A DNA stretch of 38,051 nt from Deltaproteobacteria bacterium (GTDB lineage Bacteria > Desulfobacterota > Binatia > Bin18). Location: the NCBI GenBank assembly GCA_016874775.1, contig VGTJ01000033.1, positions 1-38,051 of the forward strand, in the 5' to 3' direction. The translations under genes were made by a program, and so were the position numbers. Shown here piece after piece: positions 16,416 through 24,298 of this stretch. The notes below the pieces were generated by a model. That model ran no database searches, was not told the origin of the DNA, and was given only the letters and a program-made list of their open reading frames with translations. The stretch's first letter is position 1. Each line of letters begins with the position of its first letter.

Positions 16416-17606
16416 TTATCCTTCCGCCTCTGCTTGGACACCTAATCGTTTGAGATTTTCTTGCGCATCCTTACGACCCTGCGCGCTGGCTTTGCTGTAC
16501 CACGCAATGGCTTGTGCTCTATCCTTTGGCATGCCGCCCATACCACGATCATAGAAATCCCCGAGCGCATTTTGTGCTCCGGCATGTCCTTGGGTTGCGG
16601 ACTTTTGATACCACTTCGCTGCCTGTGCCAGGTCTTGCGGCAGGCCTTTGCCGGTTTCGAGAAGAACGCCGAAGTTGTACTGTGCGATCCGGTTGCCTTG
16701 CTCGGCGGCGGCACGATACCACCTCGCAGCTTGCGCGAGATCCTGTGTCACTCCGTGTCCGCCTTCGTACATAATTCCGAGGTTCGCTTGGGCCATAGCA
16801 TCTCCTGCTTCGGCGGCACGCTGGTATAACTGGGCAGCTTGCGCATAGTTCTGCGTCACTCCTCGACCATCTTGATACAGTTGGCCAAGATTGGTTTGGG
16901 CATAGACGTGGTTCTGTGCAGCGGCTTTACGATACCATTGCGCTGCTTGTGCATCGTCCTGTTGGATGCCTTTGCCGGTGCTGTACGAGAGCCCTAAATT
17001 GAACTGACCCCACGCATTGCCGTGATCGGCGGCCTTACGATACCACTTGATTGCTTCAGCGATATTTTGCGCTACGCCCCAGCCTTCGTCGTAGAAACGA
17101 CCAATTTCATTTATTGCCGCCGCCTGGTCTTGTTCCGCTGCCTTATGGAGCCAGCGCAGCGCCTCAGTATAGTCCCGAGGTACACCTTGGCCGTTCCCAT
17201 ACAGTACGGCTAGATCGTATTGCGCGTCAGCGTGACCTTGTTCGGCGGCTCGGCGAAACCACTTGGCAGCTTCTTCTGCATTTGCTGAGACGCCTTCACC
17301 TCGCAGGTATTGCTGGCCGCGACGATACTGCATCTCGACGTCTTTTGCTGCCGCGGTGATCTGCTGCTGTGCTGGTGGAGATTCACGATCTTGTTGCACG
17401 TCTGCAGAGTCAGGAATTTCACTAGTAGTTTCTTGTCGGTTGTCGCCCGCAGTATAAGAACGAGTCTCGACTCGTGCATAGTCATCCTCTGGCGAATCCG
17501 TCCACCATACGCTGAGCACCATGAGTACAAGGAGAATGACTCCTCCAGAGGCCACATACACGTGAAAAGGGTTGCGCTTGCTGTTTTCCGGTAGAGAAGC
17601 GCTCAC
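16416..17606 (-). CDS. Sel1-repeat (SEL1-like TPR) single-pass membrane protein
   Basis: About 396 residues. A short cytoplasmic N-terminus is followed by one TM at about residues 16-35 (a hydrophobic GGVILLVLMVLSVWW run) and an acidic/Gln-rich linker. Then come eight tandem Sel1 repeats of 36 residues, each ending in an A-x-x-W-[YFL]-x-[KR]-A type helix (for example AAKWFRRAAEQGHADAQ). Sel1 solenoids scaffold protein-protein contacts, often in envelope processes. The long frame up to 17738 would overlap the esterase gene. A GTG at 17606 with AAGGA 8 nt upstream gives the expected N-terminus and is preferred. It lies between the esterase remnant (43 nt) and DUF488 (9 nt) on one strand. Confidence 0.85.
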   Translation of the reverse strand: MSASLPENSKRNPFHVYVASGGVILLVLMVLSVWWTDSPEDDYARVETRSYTAGDNRQETTSEIPDSADVQQDRESPPAQQQITAAAKDVEMQYRRGQQYLRGEGVSANAEEAAKWFRRAAEQGHADAQYDLAVLYGNGQGVPRDYTEALRWLHKAAEQDQAAAINEIGRFYDEGWGVAQNIAEAIKWYRKAADHGNAWGQFNLGLSYSTGKGIQQDDAQAAQWYRKAAAQNHVYAQTNLGQLYQDGRGVTQNYAQAAQLYQRAAEAGDAMAQANLGIMYEGGHGVTQDLAQAARWYRAAAEQGNRIAQYNFGVLLETGKGLPQDLAQAAKWYQKSATQGHAGAQNALGDFYDRGMGGMPKDRAQAIAWYSKASAQGRKDAQENLKRLGVQAEAEG

Positions 17607-17649
17607 AATAATAATCCTTGATCCTTGTGGAAAGTTCTCATACTTTCCA

Positions 17650-18666
17650 TTAAAGACGAGGCGCCTCAGGCCGTGAGAAGCGGCGAAAAAACTGCCACAT
17701 CTCCTCTGAGGCGCTAATGACTTGGGATGGCGGTCCAAGGAGCCATTCTGGAAACTTTGGTCCAGCTCCTGGCCATACGTGCCCGGCGCCAGTTAATTTC
17801 CACAACACGATTTCCACCCCAGCGCGACAGGAGGCGTAGATGAACTTCGTTGCCGTATGAGTCGTATCCAATCCTTGCACTGCCCCCTGTATGGTCGGCT
17901 CGACCTGTGGCTGGGTCGCGCATTCATTGTACCGTATCCACCGTTGCAGTGAGGTTTCAACTGCCGGGTGCATGACCCGTGTAAGGAAAGGAAACCTGGG
18001 GCCCAACCCGCCCCTGTAGAGTGCGCGTGGATCATCGACACTATGAAAGTGCATGATCGGCATTGGCTGGCTGGGAGCAAAGGAGGTGACCACCATACTT
18101 CCCGCCACTGGCGCGATCGCAGCGATACGTTCAGAAATTTCGGCAGCAAGGCGATAACTCATCATGGCTCCGTTGGACATGCCGGTCGCATAGACGCGGG
18201 TATGATCGACCGAGACGCGTTGAGCAAGATCCTTGAGTAAGGTCACGACAAGTCCCACATCATCAATGTTATTGCGTTGGGCAAAGGCACAGCAAGTTCC
18301 AGCATTCCAGGTCAGCAAGCGGCGCTGGAAACGGCTAGTTCCGAAGGGATAGACGACAAGAAAGCCTTCTCGGTTGGCAATCGCGTCAAGTCCTGCCCAT
18401 TACTTTTGGCTCTGCGCTTGTCCGCCGCCGCCGTGAAACACGAGAACCACGGGAAGTGGGTGGTTTGCAGCGGCTTGTGGCGGGATATGCACGATATAGT
18501 ATCGTTCCCGACCGTCGTGAGTGACAGTCAGATCATGGTCTCCTGGAGCGAGTGGCGATACTAAGGGTATCGCTGATACCAAGCGAACGCCGGTAGTTAG
18601 TGACCAGAAGAGAACAGTGAGAGTCATCAACGATCGGAAGACAAGAGGAAAACGCAGGCCACTCAT
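17650..18666 (-). pseudogene. PHB depolymerase/feruloyl-esterase-like secreted hydrolase interrupted by an in-frame TAA
   Basis: A single reading frame of 338 sense codons plus the natural stop is broken only by TAA at 18402-18400, after residue 88. Upstream part: signal peptide (about residues 1-32, hydrophobic LMTLTVLFWSLTTGV), then GDHDLTVTHDGRERYYIVH and the oxyanion-hole motif VFHGGGG. Downstream part, same frame: GLDAIANREGFLVVYPFGT, TWNAGTCC, the nucleophile elbow GMSNG, the catalytic Asp region HSVDDPRALY, and the catalytic His in GAGHVWPG. This is a full LpqC/PhaZ-like esterase (Esterase_PHB) apart from the nonsense codon. Without readthrough only an inactive secreted 88-mer is made. 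It could be a recent mutation, a sequencing error or strain variation. Upstream of the Sel1 gene on the same strand. Confidence 0.82.
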
Positions 18667-18754
18667 AATGCAGCCCTCCGTTGTGCGTTGTTCTTACTCG
18701 CTACGTCTTCAGCAGAAGAACGATTGCAACACGTGTGAGTTCCCAAATAGAGAA

Positions 18755-20554
18755 TTAGACTTCCAATCCAACCGAACGCATCAGTGCTAAGGCATTGCTT
18801 TTGGAGACAATCCCCGGACGCATGCGATAATCAAAAACCAACTTGCCGTCGACGAGTTGATCTTCAAAGCAAACATTAGTGGCTCGCGGTGCCAGTGTCT
18901 CGACGAGCTGCGTGAGTGCAAGATCATGTGTGGTAACCAACCCGATTGCGTTACGGTTGAGGAACCCTTTGATCAATCCCTCGGCGCCAATGCGGCGATC
19001 ATGCGAGTTGGTGCCATGCAGAATTTCATCGAGGAGGAAAAGCAATGGTAATGGACCGTTGGCTAGATCCATGAGCTGCCGCAAGCGTGAGATCTCCGCA
19101 TAAAAGCGCGAACTCCCGGACTGCAGCGAGTCTTGCACTCGTAGTGTGGCACCAATAGCCAGAGGGGATAGTCGTAAGTGTCGCGCACAGACCGGTGCCC
19201 CAGCCAGGGCCAGCACGATGTTGATGCCCACCGTTCGTAACATCGTGCTTTTGCCTGACATATTGGAGCCGCTGATGAGGATAACCCGCAGCTCATCACC
19301 GAGTTTGAGCGTATTTCTCACACACTGTGTTCTCGGTAAGAGTGGATGGCCCATCTCCTCTGCATCAAGGCGCGGACCTTGAGCGATGAGGTCTGGGTAT
19401 GGATCGTGAGGATGTTCGTACGCGTAACTTGCCAGAGCGCAGAACGCTTCAAACTCGCCGAGGGCATGCAGCCACCGAGCAATTGCCGGCCCATATTTCA
19501 CACGCCAGGCTTCGATCGCCAGCATGATCTGCGTGTCCCACAACAGCAAGAATGCGATAGGAATAAAGAGCTGGTTTTTGGCCGACTCCAGCAACGCGAT
19601 CCGCTGACGTAGGCGGGTGATTTGCCGAGATGGAGGCTGGTTACTGGTATGCAACGCTGAACAGAGCGAGACGAGTCGCGGGCTAACGAATCGTTCTGCT
19701 TCGAGATGTCCAAGCAGTTGCGAGATCAATGTCAGGTCACGAAGCGCATGAGTGACACCTATCCCAGCTTGTCGCATCCATGGGCGCAGGGAAATCTCAA
19801 AGGCGAACTTCAGCAACAACGCGGCCAGAAACCACACTGGCCCCCAGCCGAACACCACTTGCCCGAGTAAAGTGAACACGACGAGTCCGGCTAGCACGAA
19901 CGCAAGAATGCGTTTCACCGCGAGTGAAGACAACACTGGAGCCTGTGCCCAGGCAGTCAATTCTTCAGGATGAAGACCGGCACGGACATCTTCACCAAGG
20001 AGTGCAACGGTTTCTCGTAAATCAAGTCGTGGACGGAGTTCTGTCACCGCTGTGTGTCGAGCACGAACTTCGTCTAGCGAGGCAGGAGCACAAAGCCACG
20101 CCGCAAGTGTGGCTTCACCCCCACGTGTACGTGCAGTACAGAGCAACTCAAAGAGTGAGCCTTTGCCAAAAAGGTCGAGATCTTGGGCGTATGGATGATG
20201 CTCGTCGAGGAACTCGGTGCCCTGTTGTCCTTTTCCTGCCCAGCGATCTTCTAGTCGCGCTACGCCCTGGTCATAGAATGTGACTGCACGTTTGGCGAGG
20301 CGTGCTCTAGTGCGTACACCTTGGTGGAACAATACCAGCGCAAAAAACACGACAAGCGGCAGGCCGAGCCACCATCCGGGAAGAAGGCCAGGACGAACGG
20401 CGAACCACCATACGGCAACCCCACTCAGGAAGATAAGGAGGCGGATGTTGCCTAAGGTGAGGTGTTGGCGGTCGAGACGTGAGGCTTCGGCTTGCCAGTG
20501 TTGTCGCCGTTGCTGGTACTCTGATTTCGGATCGTTCACAAGAGCAGGGTTCAT
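18755..20554 (-). CDS. Membrane-associated MutS-family ATPase
   Basis: A 599-residue protein whose C-terminal third is a MutS domain V ATPase: Walker A GSNMSGKST (about residues 427-435), the RVQDSLQSGSSRFYAEI segment, Walker B LLFLLDEILHGTNSHDR and the D-loop/H motif VTTHD. The N-terminus lacks the mismatch-recognition and connector domains. Instead it carries two closely spaced TMs (around LLIFLSGVAVWWFAV and LGLPLVVFFALVLF), with more hydrophobic segments at about 210-250 and 330-350. These membrane MutS-like proteins form a distinct, poorly characterised family and should not be called mismatch repair. Start ATG at 20554; no strong Shine-Dalgarno. Its upstream region faces the divergent SRA/YDG gene. 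Confidence 0.85.
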   Translation of the reverse strand: MNPALVNDPKSEYQQRRQHWQAEASRLDRQHLTLGNIRLLIFLSGVAVWWFAVRPGLLPGWWLGLPLVVFFALVLFHQGVRTRARLAKRAVTFYDQGVARLEDRWAGKGQQGTEFLDEHHPYAQDLDLFGKGSLFELLCTARTRGGEATLAAWLCAPASLDEVRARHTAVTELRPRLDLRETVALLGEDVRAGLHPEELTAWAQAPVLSSLAVKRILAFVLAGLVVFTLLGQVVFGWGPVWFLAALLLKFAFEISLRPWMRQAGIGVTHALRDLTLISQLLGHLEAERFVSPRLVSLCSALHTSNQPPSRQITRLRQRIALLESAKNQLFIPIAFLLLWDTQIMLAIEAWRVKYGPAIARWLHALGEFEAFCALASYAYEHPHDPYPDLIAQGPRLDAEEMGHPLLPRTQCVRNTLKLGDELRVILISGSNMSGKSTMLRTVGINIVLALAGAPVCARHLRLSPLAIGATLRVQDSLQSGSSRFYAEISRLRQLMDLANGPLPLLFLLDEILHGTNSHDRRIGAEGLIKGFLNRNAIGLVTTHDLALTQLVETLAPRATNVCFEDQLVDGKLVFDYRMRPGIVSKSNALALMRSVGLEV

Positions 20555-20574
20555 TGAGGTACACCTTGGATACT

Positions 20575-20637
20575 CTCCTCACCCATACTCGCGTTGTTCG
20601 TATTGCCCACTTCCTGGTAGGGAAAGGGGCAGGGTAA
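20575..20637. repeat. Degenerate copy of the CCCTCACCC-type intergenic repeat
   Basis: CCTCACCC followed further on by TTCCTGGTAGGGAAAGGGGCAG resembles the 8440-8504 element (CCTCACCC...TCCCTGCCAGGGAGAGGG) with many changes. It lies between the MutS-like gene and the SRA gene. Similarity is by eye only. Confidence 0.35.
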
Positions 20638-20723
20638 AAGCTGAAAGTTAAGAAATAACGGATCGACAACGGGTTTCATTGCTTTCGTGTATCATTACCT
20701 GTGACTTTTCACGAGCACCGACT

Positions 20724-21182
20724 ATGGTGGAACAGATATTTGGTCACATCTCAGGATACCCAGAAGGAAGCTGGTTTGCTTCCCGTGAAGAGATGTCACG
20801 TGCGGGAGTGCATCGCCCGCGCATCGCAGGCATTTCTGGTCGCGGACGAGAGGGAGCCGATTCTGTGGTTCTTGCTGGTGGCTATGAAGATTGGGACGAC
20901 CATGGTGATGAGATTATCTACACCGGCCATGGTGGTAGAGATCCGGAAAGCAAACGGCAAGTGAGCGCTCAAACGTTAACGCGCGGAAACCTGGCATTGG
21001 CAACAAGCTATCAAAGGGAGTTGCCGGTGCGAGTCATTCGCGGGGCGCGGCTGCACTCACCGTACGCGCCTGAAGTGGGCTATCGCTACGACGGTTTGTA
21101 TCGCGTCGAGAATTACTGGCGCGAACGCGGACGTTCAGGCTTCTATATTTGGCGATATCGATTGATGAAGATTCATGGTTAG
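20724..21182 (+). CDS. Stand-alone SRA/YDG domain protein
   Basis: About 152 residues made up almost entirely of a YDG/SRA domain. It starts with FGHISGYPEGSWFASREEMSRAGVHRP and then has GGYEDWDDHGDEIIYTGHGG, TRGNLALATS, the VRVIRGARLHSPYAPEVGYRYDGLY core with the YDG motif, and a terminal GFYIWRYRL strand. SRA domains flip out and bind modified cytosine (5mC/5hmC). In bacteria they usually front an HNH nuclease in modification-dependent restriction, but no HNH motif follows here. The frame opens at 20679, but homology begins at the ATG at 20724. Function is inferred as a modified-DNA reader; no nuclease or methylase gene is adjacent. Confidence 0.85.
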   Translation: MVEQIFGHISGYPEGSWFASREEMSRAGVHRPRIAGISGRGREGADSVVLAGGYEDWDDHGDEIIYTGHGGRDPESKRQVSAQTLTRGNLALATSYQRELPVRVIRGARLHSPYAPEVGYRYDGLYRVENYWRERGRSGFYIWRYRLMKIHG

Positions 21183-21242
21183 GAGTTGGTCTATACGCTT
21201 TTCTGTCGCGTGCGCTGTACGCGCGATGTCACTGAGAGTTTT

Positions 21243-22319
21243 TCACTGATATAGTATGGATCGGAGGTGCTTCTCATACATCGCTGCCGCAGGGTACCCT
21301 GGCGCACGTGGTAATCCTTGTTCCTCTTTTGAACGCTCGAAGTTGAACACGCGCAGCAACCATAAGATTTCGTAGAGTCTAAACACGGGAGAAGAAACCA
21401 TCTCGCGCCCACTGGGTCCATAGCCGTCAACAAAAGCCGCAAATAACACTGGATGATGCGTCAGTTCCCCTTGTGTATCCTTGGCGGTCCAGTATTTCAT
21501 CTTGACAAAATCGAGGTGTGGTACGTCAATGACCGCGTTGTCCCAATCAATGACTGCTGCGACTTGTCGGTCGCGCACAAGAATGTTTCCCGGTGCAAAA
21601 TCGTTGTGTACCAAACATGGACGAACGGTATTGCCGGCTGGAAGTTTGAGTTGCTGAAGTTGCTCGACCAGTGAACTTGGGAGTCGGTTGCTGGCGCCCT
21701 GCGCTTCCTTCGCAAGAGCCGCAGAGAATCGTTCTGGCCAACTCACTGGCTGTACACCGACAGACGGAAAGTCTGCGTAGAAGGCGGAGAATTTCACGTC
21801 GTGAATCTGCGCGAGCGTCTGGCCGGTCTGCGCGTAGAGTTCGGGCTCGGGAATGTCCCATAAGGGTGCTCCGTCTACCCATTCATAGATGCAATAAGGA
21901 TGAGGGAGTCGTTGGCGTGACCAGTCGAAGTAGCGCACCACAGGAAGAACGGATGGATAGTGAGAGATGAAGCCGCGTTGTGCTGATCGCAATTCGGCAA
22001 AAACTGCTGCAATCGCCTTATCCTGGGGATCGGTGCCACGATTGCTAAGTAGCTGAGAGACAAACGCTTCTTTCACCAGATCTGGCTCATACCGATATAC
22101 CGTTTCCTGGGTACGAATCCGTAATCCATATCGCTGGTTGTTCCATGCGAGCTTGACGATGGTATTGATGTTCCCCGCAAGAACCTCGTCCAAGTGCAGT
22201 GTTCCCGAACCTTGCATTAACGGTGCAAACGCGTGGGCAAGTTGCTGCTGATCAAAAGGACAGGTCATCTCTCTTGATGAGGTACTGGTAGTCATGCGGG
22301 GTAAGGGAGCCTCTTTCAT
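21243..22319 (-). CDS. Aminoglycoside phosphotransferase (APH)-family kinase-like protein
   Basis: About 358 residues with a kinase-like fold. It has an N-lobe with GNINTIVKLAWNNQRYGLRI, the Brenner motif VHNDFAPGNILV (catalytic Asp and metal-binding Asn) and the metal-binding IDWDNAVIDVPHLDF. The hinge region CIYEWVDGAPLWD is typical of APH/choline-kinase-like proteins. The family phosphorylates small molecules or acts as acyl-CoA dehydrogenase-associated kinases. The divergent hydratase/SDR pair suggests lipid or CoA metabolism, but the substrate is unknown and resistance should not be assumed. The start is uncertain: the frame is open to 22406, with in-frame ATGs at 22319, 22295 and 22268 and no clear RBS. 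Confidence 0.78.
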   Translation of the reverse strand: MKEAPLPRMTTSTSSREMTCPFDQQQLAHAFAPLMQGSGTLHLDEVLAGNINTIVKLAWNNQRYGLRIRTQETVYRYEPDLVKEAFVSQLLSNRGTDPQDKAIAAVFAELRSAQRGFISHYPSVLPVVRYFDWSRQRLPHPYCIYEWVDGAPLWDIPEPELYAQTGQTLAQIHDVKFSAFYADFPSVGVQPVSWPERFSAALAKEAQGASNRLPSSLVEQLQQLKLPAGNTVRPCLVHNDFAPGNILVRDRQVAAVIDWDNAVIDVPHLDFVKMKYWTAKDTQGELTHHPVLFAAFVDGYGPSGREMVSSPVFRLYEILWLLRVFNFERSKEEQGLPRAPGYPAAAMYEKHLRSILYQ

Positions 22320-22423
22320 AGTTGCACGTGTTGACTGTCCTCTGTACTCCGATGTAGACGCAGCATATTGTACGCTCTGCTTAGCAAACGCGATTACCAA
22401 TCGCAATCAAGGAGATGCCGCTC

Positions 22424-23302
22424 ATGACAACACCAGCAAAAGACCATGTCTACGTTGGGATGGATAGTGGAACCCGGCAGTACGAGATTTCTCCACAGTT
22501 AGTGCAGCACTATGCTGATGCGATTCATGACCATAACCCGTGGTACGTTGGTTCATCGCCGTTTGGTGGGCCAGTCGCACCAGCACTGATTCGCCATTCC
22601 GAGATGTACGTCGATCGCCGTTGGTATCTGCCGTATATCTACGGCAACCTTCATGCCCGCCAGGAATGGGAATTGTTCTCGCCGATCAAAGTTGGCGAAC
22701 GTGTTTCCACGCACTCGGTTGTCACTGATCGTTATGAAAAACGCGGGCGTCTGTATGTTGTCTGCGAAGTGTTGATCCTGAGTGCTGACGGTCGTCTATG
22801 TGCACGGAGCCGGACGCATCAAAGCTTCCTGAGAGAAGAAGCGACAACCGGTGTCGTCGTTGACAAAAGTCGCGAGAAAGCTGCAGGTCGCCGCTTTGAG
22901 GTAGGACAGGGAAAGACCTTGGAAACGCTCGCACCGATTGAGAAAGAAGTCGACCTCGATATGTGCATGGCGTTTTCTGGTCCGGGCAAAAACTACCACA
23001 CTGATCGTGAGGAAGCGATCAAGCTTGGCTTTCCTGAAGTGGTCGTGCAAGGCATGATGTCGATCTGCTTTATTTCTGAATTGCTGACGCGACGCTTTGG
23101 CGAAGGCTGGTACTGTGGTGGCAAGATGAACGTCAACCTCGTGAACGTCCTGTGGGGCGGCGAGAAGGTTTCAAGCCACGGCGTGATTAAGGAGATTGCT
23201 TCAGAAGGCAGCCGCCAGCGGGCGCAGTTAGAAGTCTGGTGCCAGAAAGCGGATGGCACCGTGATTACGGTGGGGAGTGCCAGTGCGGTGGTGAATTCCT
23301 GA
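22424..23302 (+). CDS. MaoC-like double hot-dog dehydratase/hydratase
   Basis: About 292 residues with two hot-dog halves. The first has AIHDHNPWYVGSSPFGGPVAP, an N-terminal MaoC/FAS1-like dehydratase block with a DxNP-type motif. The second has NYHTDREEAIKLGFPEVVVQG, the hydratase 2-like substrate-binding stretch with D and H. Such proteins hydrate or dehydrate 2-enoyl- or 3-hydroxyacyl-CoA. Two ATGs lie 9 nt apart; AAGGAG touches the first but is ideally spaced (9 nt) before the second at 22424, which is taken as the start. It is followed 32 nt later by an SDR with its own AAGGAG; together they could perform hydration and oxidation. Confidence 0.84.
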   Translation: MTTPAKDHVYVGMDSGTRQYEISPQLVQHYADAIHDHNPWYVGSSPFGGPVAPALIRHSEMYVDRRWYLPYIYGNLHARQEWELFSPIKVGERVSTHSVVTDRYEKRGRLYVVCEVLILSADGRLCARSRTHQSFLREEATTGVVVDKSREKAAGRRFEVGQGKTLETLAPIEKEVDLDMCMAFSGPGKNYHTDREEAIKLGFPEVVVQGMMSICFISELLTRRFGEGWYCGGKMNVNLVNVLWGGEKVSSHGVIKEIASEGSRQRAQLEVWCQKADGTVITVGSASAVVNS

Positions 23303-23334
23303 AGCGCAATTTCGGTATAAAGAAGGAGAGTCCT

Positions 23335-24156
23335 ATGACAACATTGAATGGACAGGTCGCGCTCGTGACGGGCGGTGCACGGGGGATTGGTCGAGGTATT
23401 GCTTTAGCACTAGCGCAAGCTGGAGCTGATGTGGCTGTTTCTGATCTCGAACACATTGCCAGCACAGCGCAGCAATACACGAACGCTGCGATTGGTGGTT
23501 TTACCGAAGCGCAGAAGACGGCTGAGGAGATTACTAAACTCGGGCGTCGCTCGCTGGCGATTCAAGCCGATGTGCGTAAGAAGGACGATAATGAGCGCAT
23601 GATCAAAGAGACGGTGAGTCGCTTAGGGAGACTCGATATCCTGGTGTGTAATGCGGGCGTGGTCAGCGTCGCGGCGATTGCCGAGATGAGCGAGGAAATG
23701 TGGGATCTGACGTTTGATGTGAACGTCAAAGGGGTCTTTCTCTCATGCCAGGCGGCAATTCCTGCGATGAAAACCAACGGGAAAGGTTGCATCATCAACA
23801 TCGCCTCGATTGCCGGGAAGAACGGCTCGGCTGGATTGGCGCATTACTGTTCATCGAAGTTTGCCGTGGTCGGTTTCTCGAATTCGCTGGCCAAGGAACT
23901 TTCCGCGACAAACATCCGGGTGAATGCGATCTGTCCTGGCATTTTGCGTACACAAATGTGGGAATATCTGGCCGAGAAATTCAAACGTTCCGATGAATCC
24001 AAAGAAGATGCTTGGAATCGCTATATCAAAGGGATGATCCCGCTTGGTCGTCCGCAGACGCCAGAAGATATTGGGCAACTCGCCGTGTATCTGGCTTCAG
24101 CACCAAATGTGACTGGGCAAGCGATCAATGTCGATGGCGGGATTGAGATGCATTAA
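23335..24156 (+). CDS. Short-chain dehydrogenase/reductase (SDR)
   Basis: A 273-residue classical SDR: cofactor motif TGGARGIG near residues 12-19, NAGVVSV (NNAG equivalent), Ser in NIASIAGKNG, and catalytic Tyr/Lys in HYCSSKF, where the usual YxxxK appears as Y-C-S-S-K. The C-terminal NVTGQAINVDGGIEM is the hallmark SDR end. It oxidises or reduces a hydroxyl/keto group with NAD(P)(H); substrate unknown. The frame extends upstream to 23239 inside the hydratase gene, but AAGGAG about 6 nt before the ATG at 23335 fixes the start. Operonic with the MaoC-like gene. Confidence 0.9.
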   Translation: MTTLNGQVALVTGGARGIGRGIALALAQAGADVAVSDLEHIASTAQQYTNAAIGGFTEAQKTAEEITKLGRRSLAIQADVRKKDDNERMIKETVSRLGRLDILVCNAGVVSVAAIAEMSEEMWDLTFDVNVKGVFLSCQAAIPAMKTNGKGCIINIASIAGKNGSAGLAHYCSSKFAVVGFSNSLAKELSATNIRVNAICPGILRTQMWEYLAEKFKRSDESKEDAWNRYIKGMIPLGRPQTPEDIGQLAVYLASAPNVTGQAINVDGGIEMH

Positions 24157-24182
24157 GAATCTGCACTCAGTAGTGTCGGAAA

Positions 24183-24257
24183 GTCATTGCGAGCACCGCG
24201 AAGCAATCCCTGCCTGAAAATAAGATTGCTTCTTCGCTACCAGTGCCTCGCAATGAC
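24183..24257. repeat. Palindromic GTCATTGCGAG...CTCGCAATGAC repeat
   Basis: Terminal arms GTCATTGCGAG (24183-24193) and CTCGCAATGAC (24247-24257) are perfect complements over 11 bp. Inside, GCGAAGCAATC faces GATTGCTTCTTCGC with a small insertion. It is a 75-bp cruciform/MITE-like intergenic element of a type well known in bacterial genomes, sitting between convergent genes. Confidence 0.8.
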
Positions 24258-24298
24258 CTATTGGGGGTTGCTGTTGACTGCCACCGACAAACGATCCT

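Noticed and set aside
18319-18402. Frameshift in the esterase gene
   Set aside because: Both parts are in the same frame (84 nt, 28 codons apart); the only lesion is the TAA codon.
21195-21225. Hairpin CGCGT...ACGCG between the convergent SRA and APH genes
   Set aside because: Only a 5-bp stem and no T-run; too weak to call a terminator.
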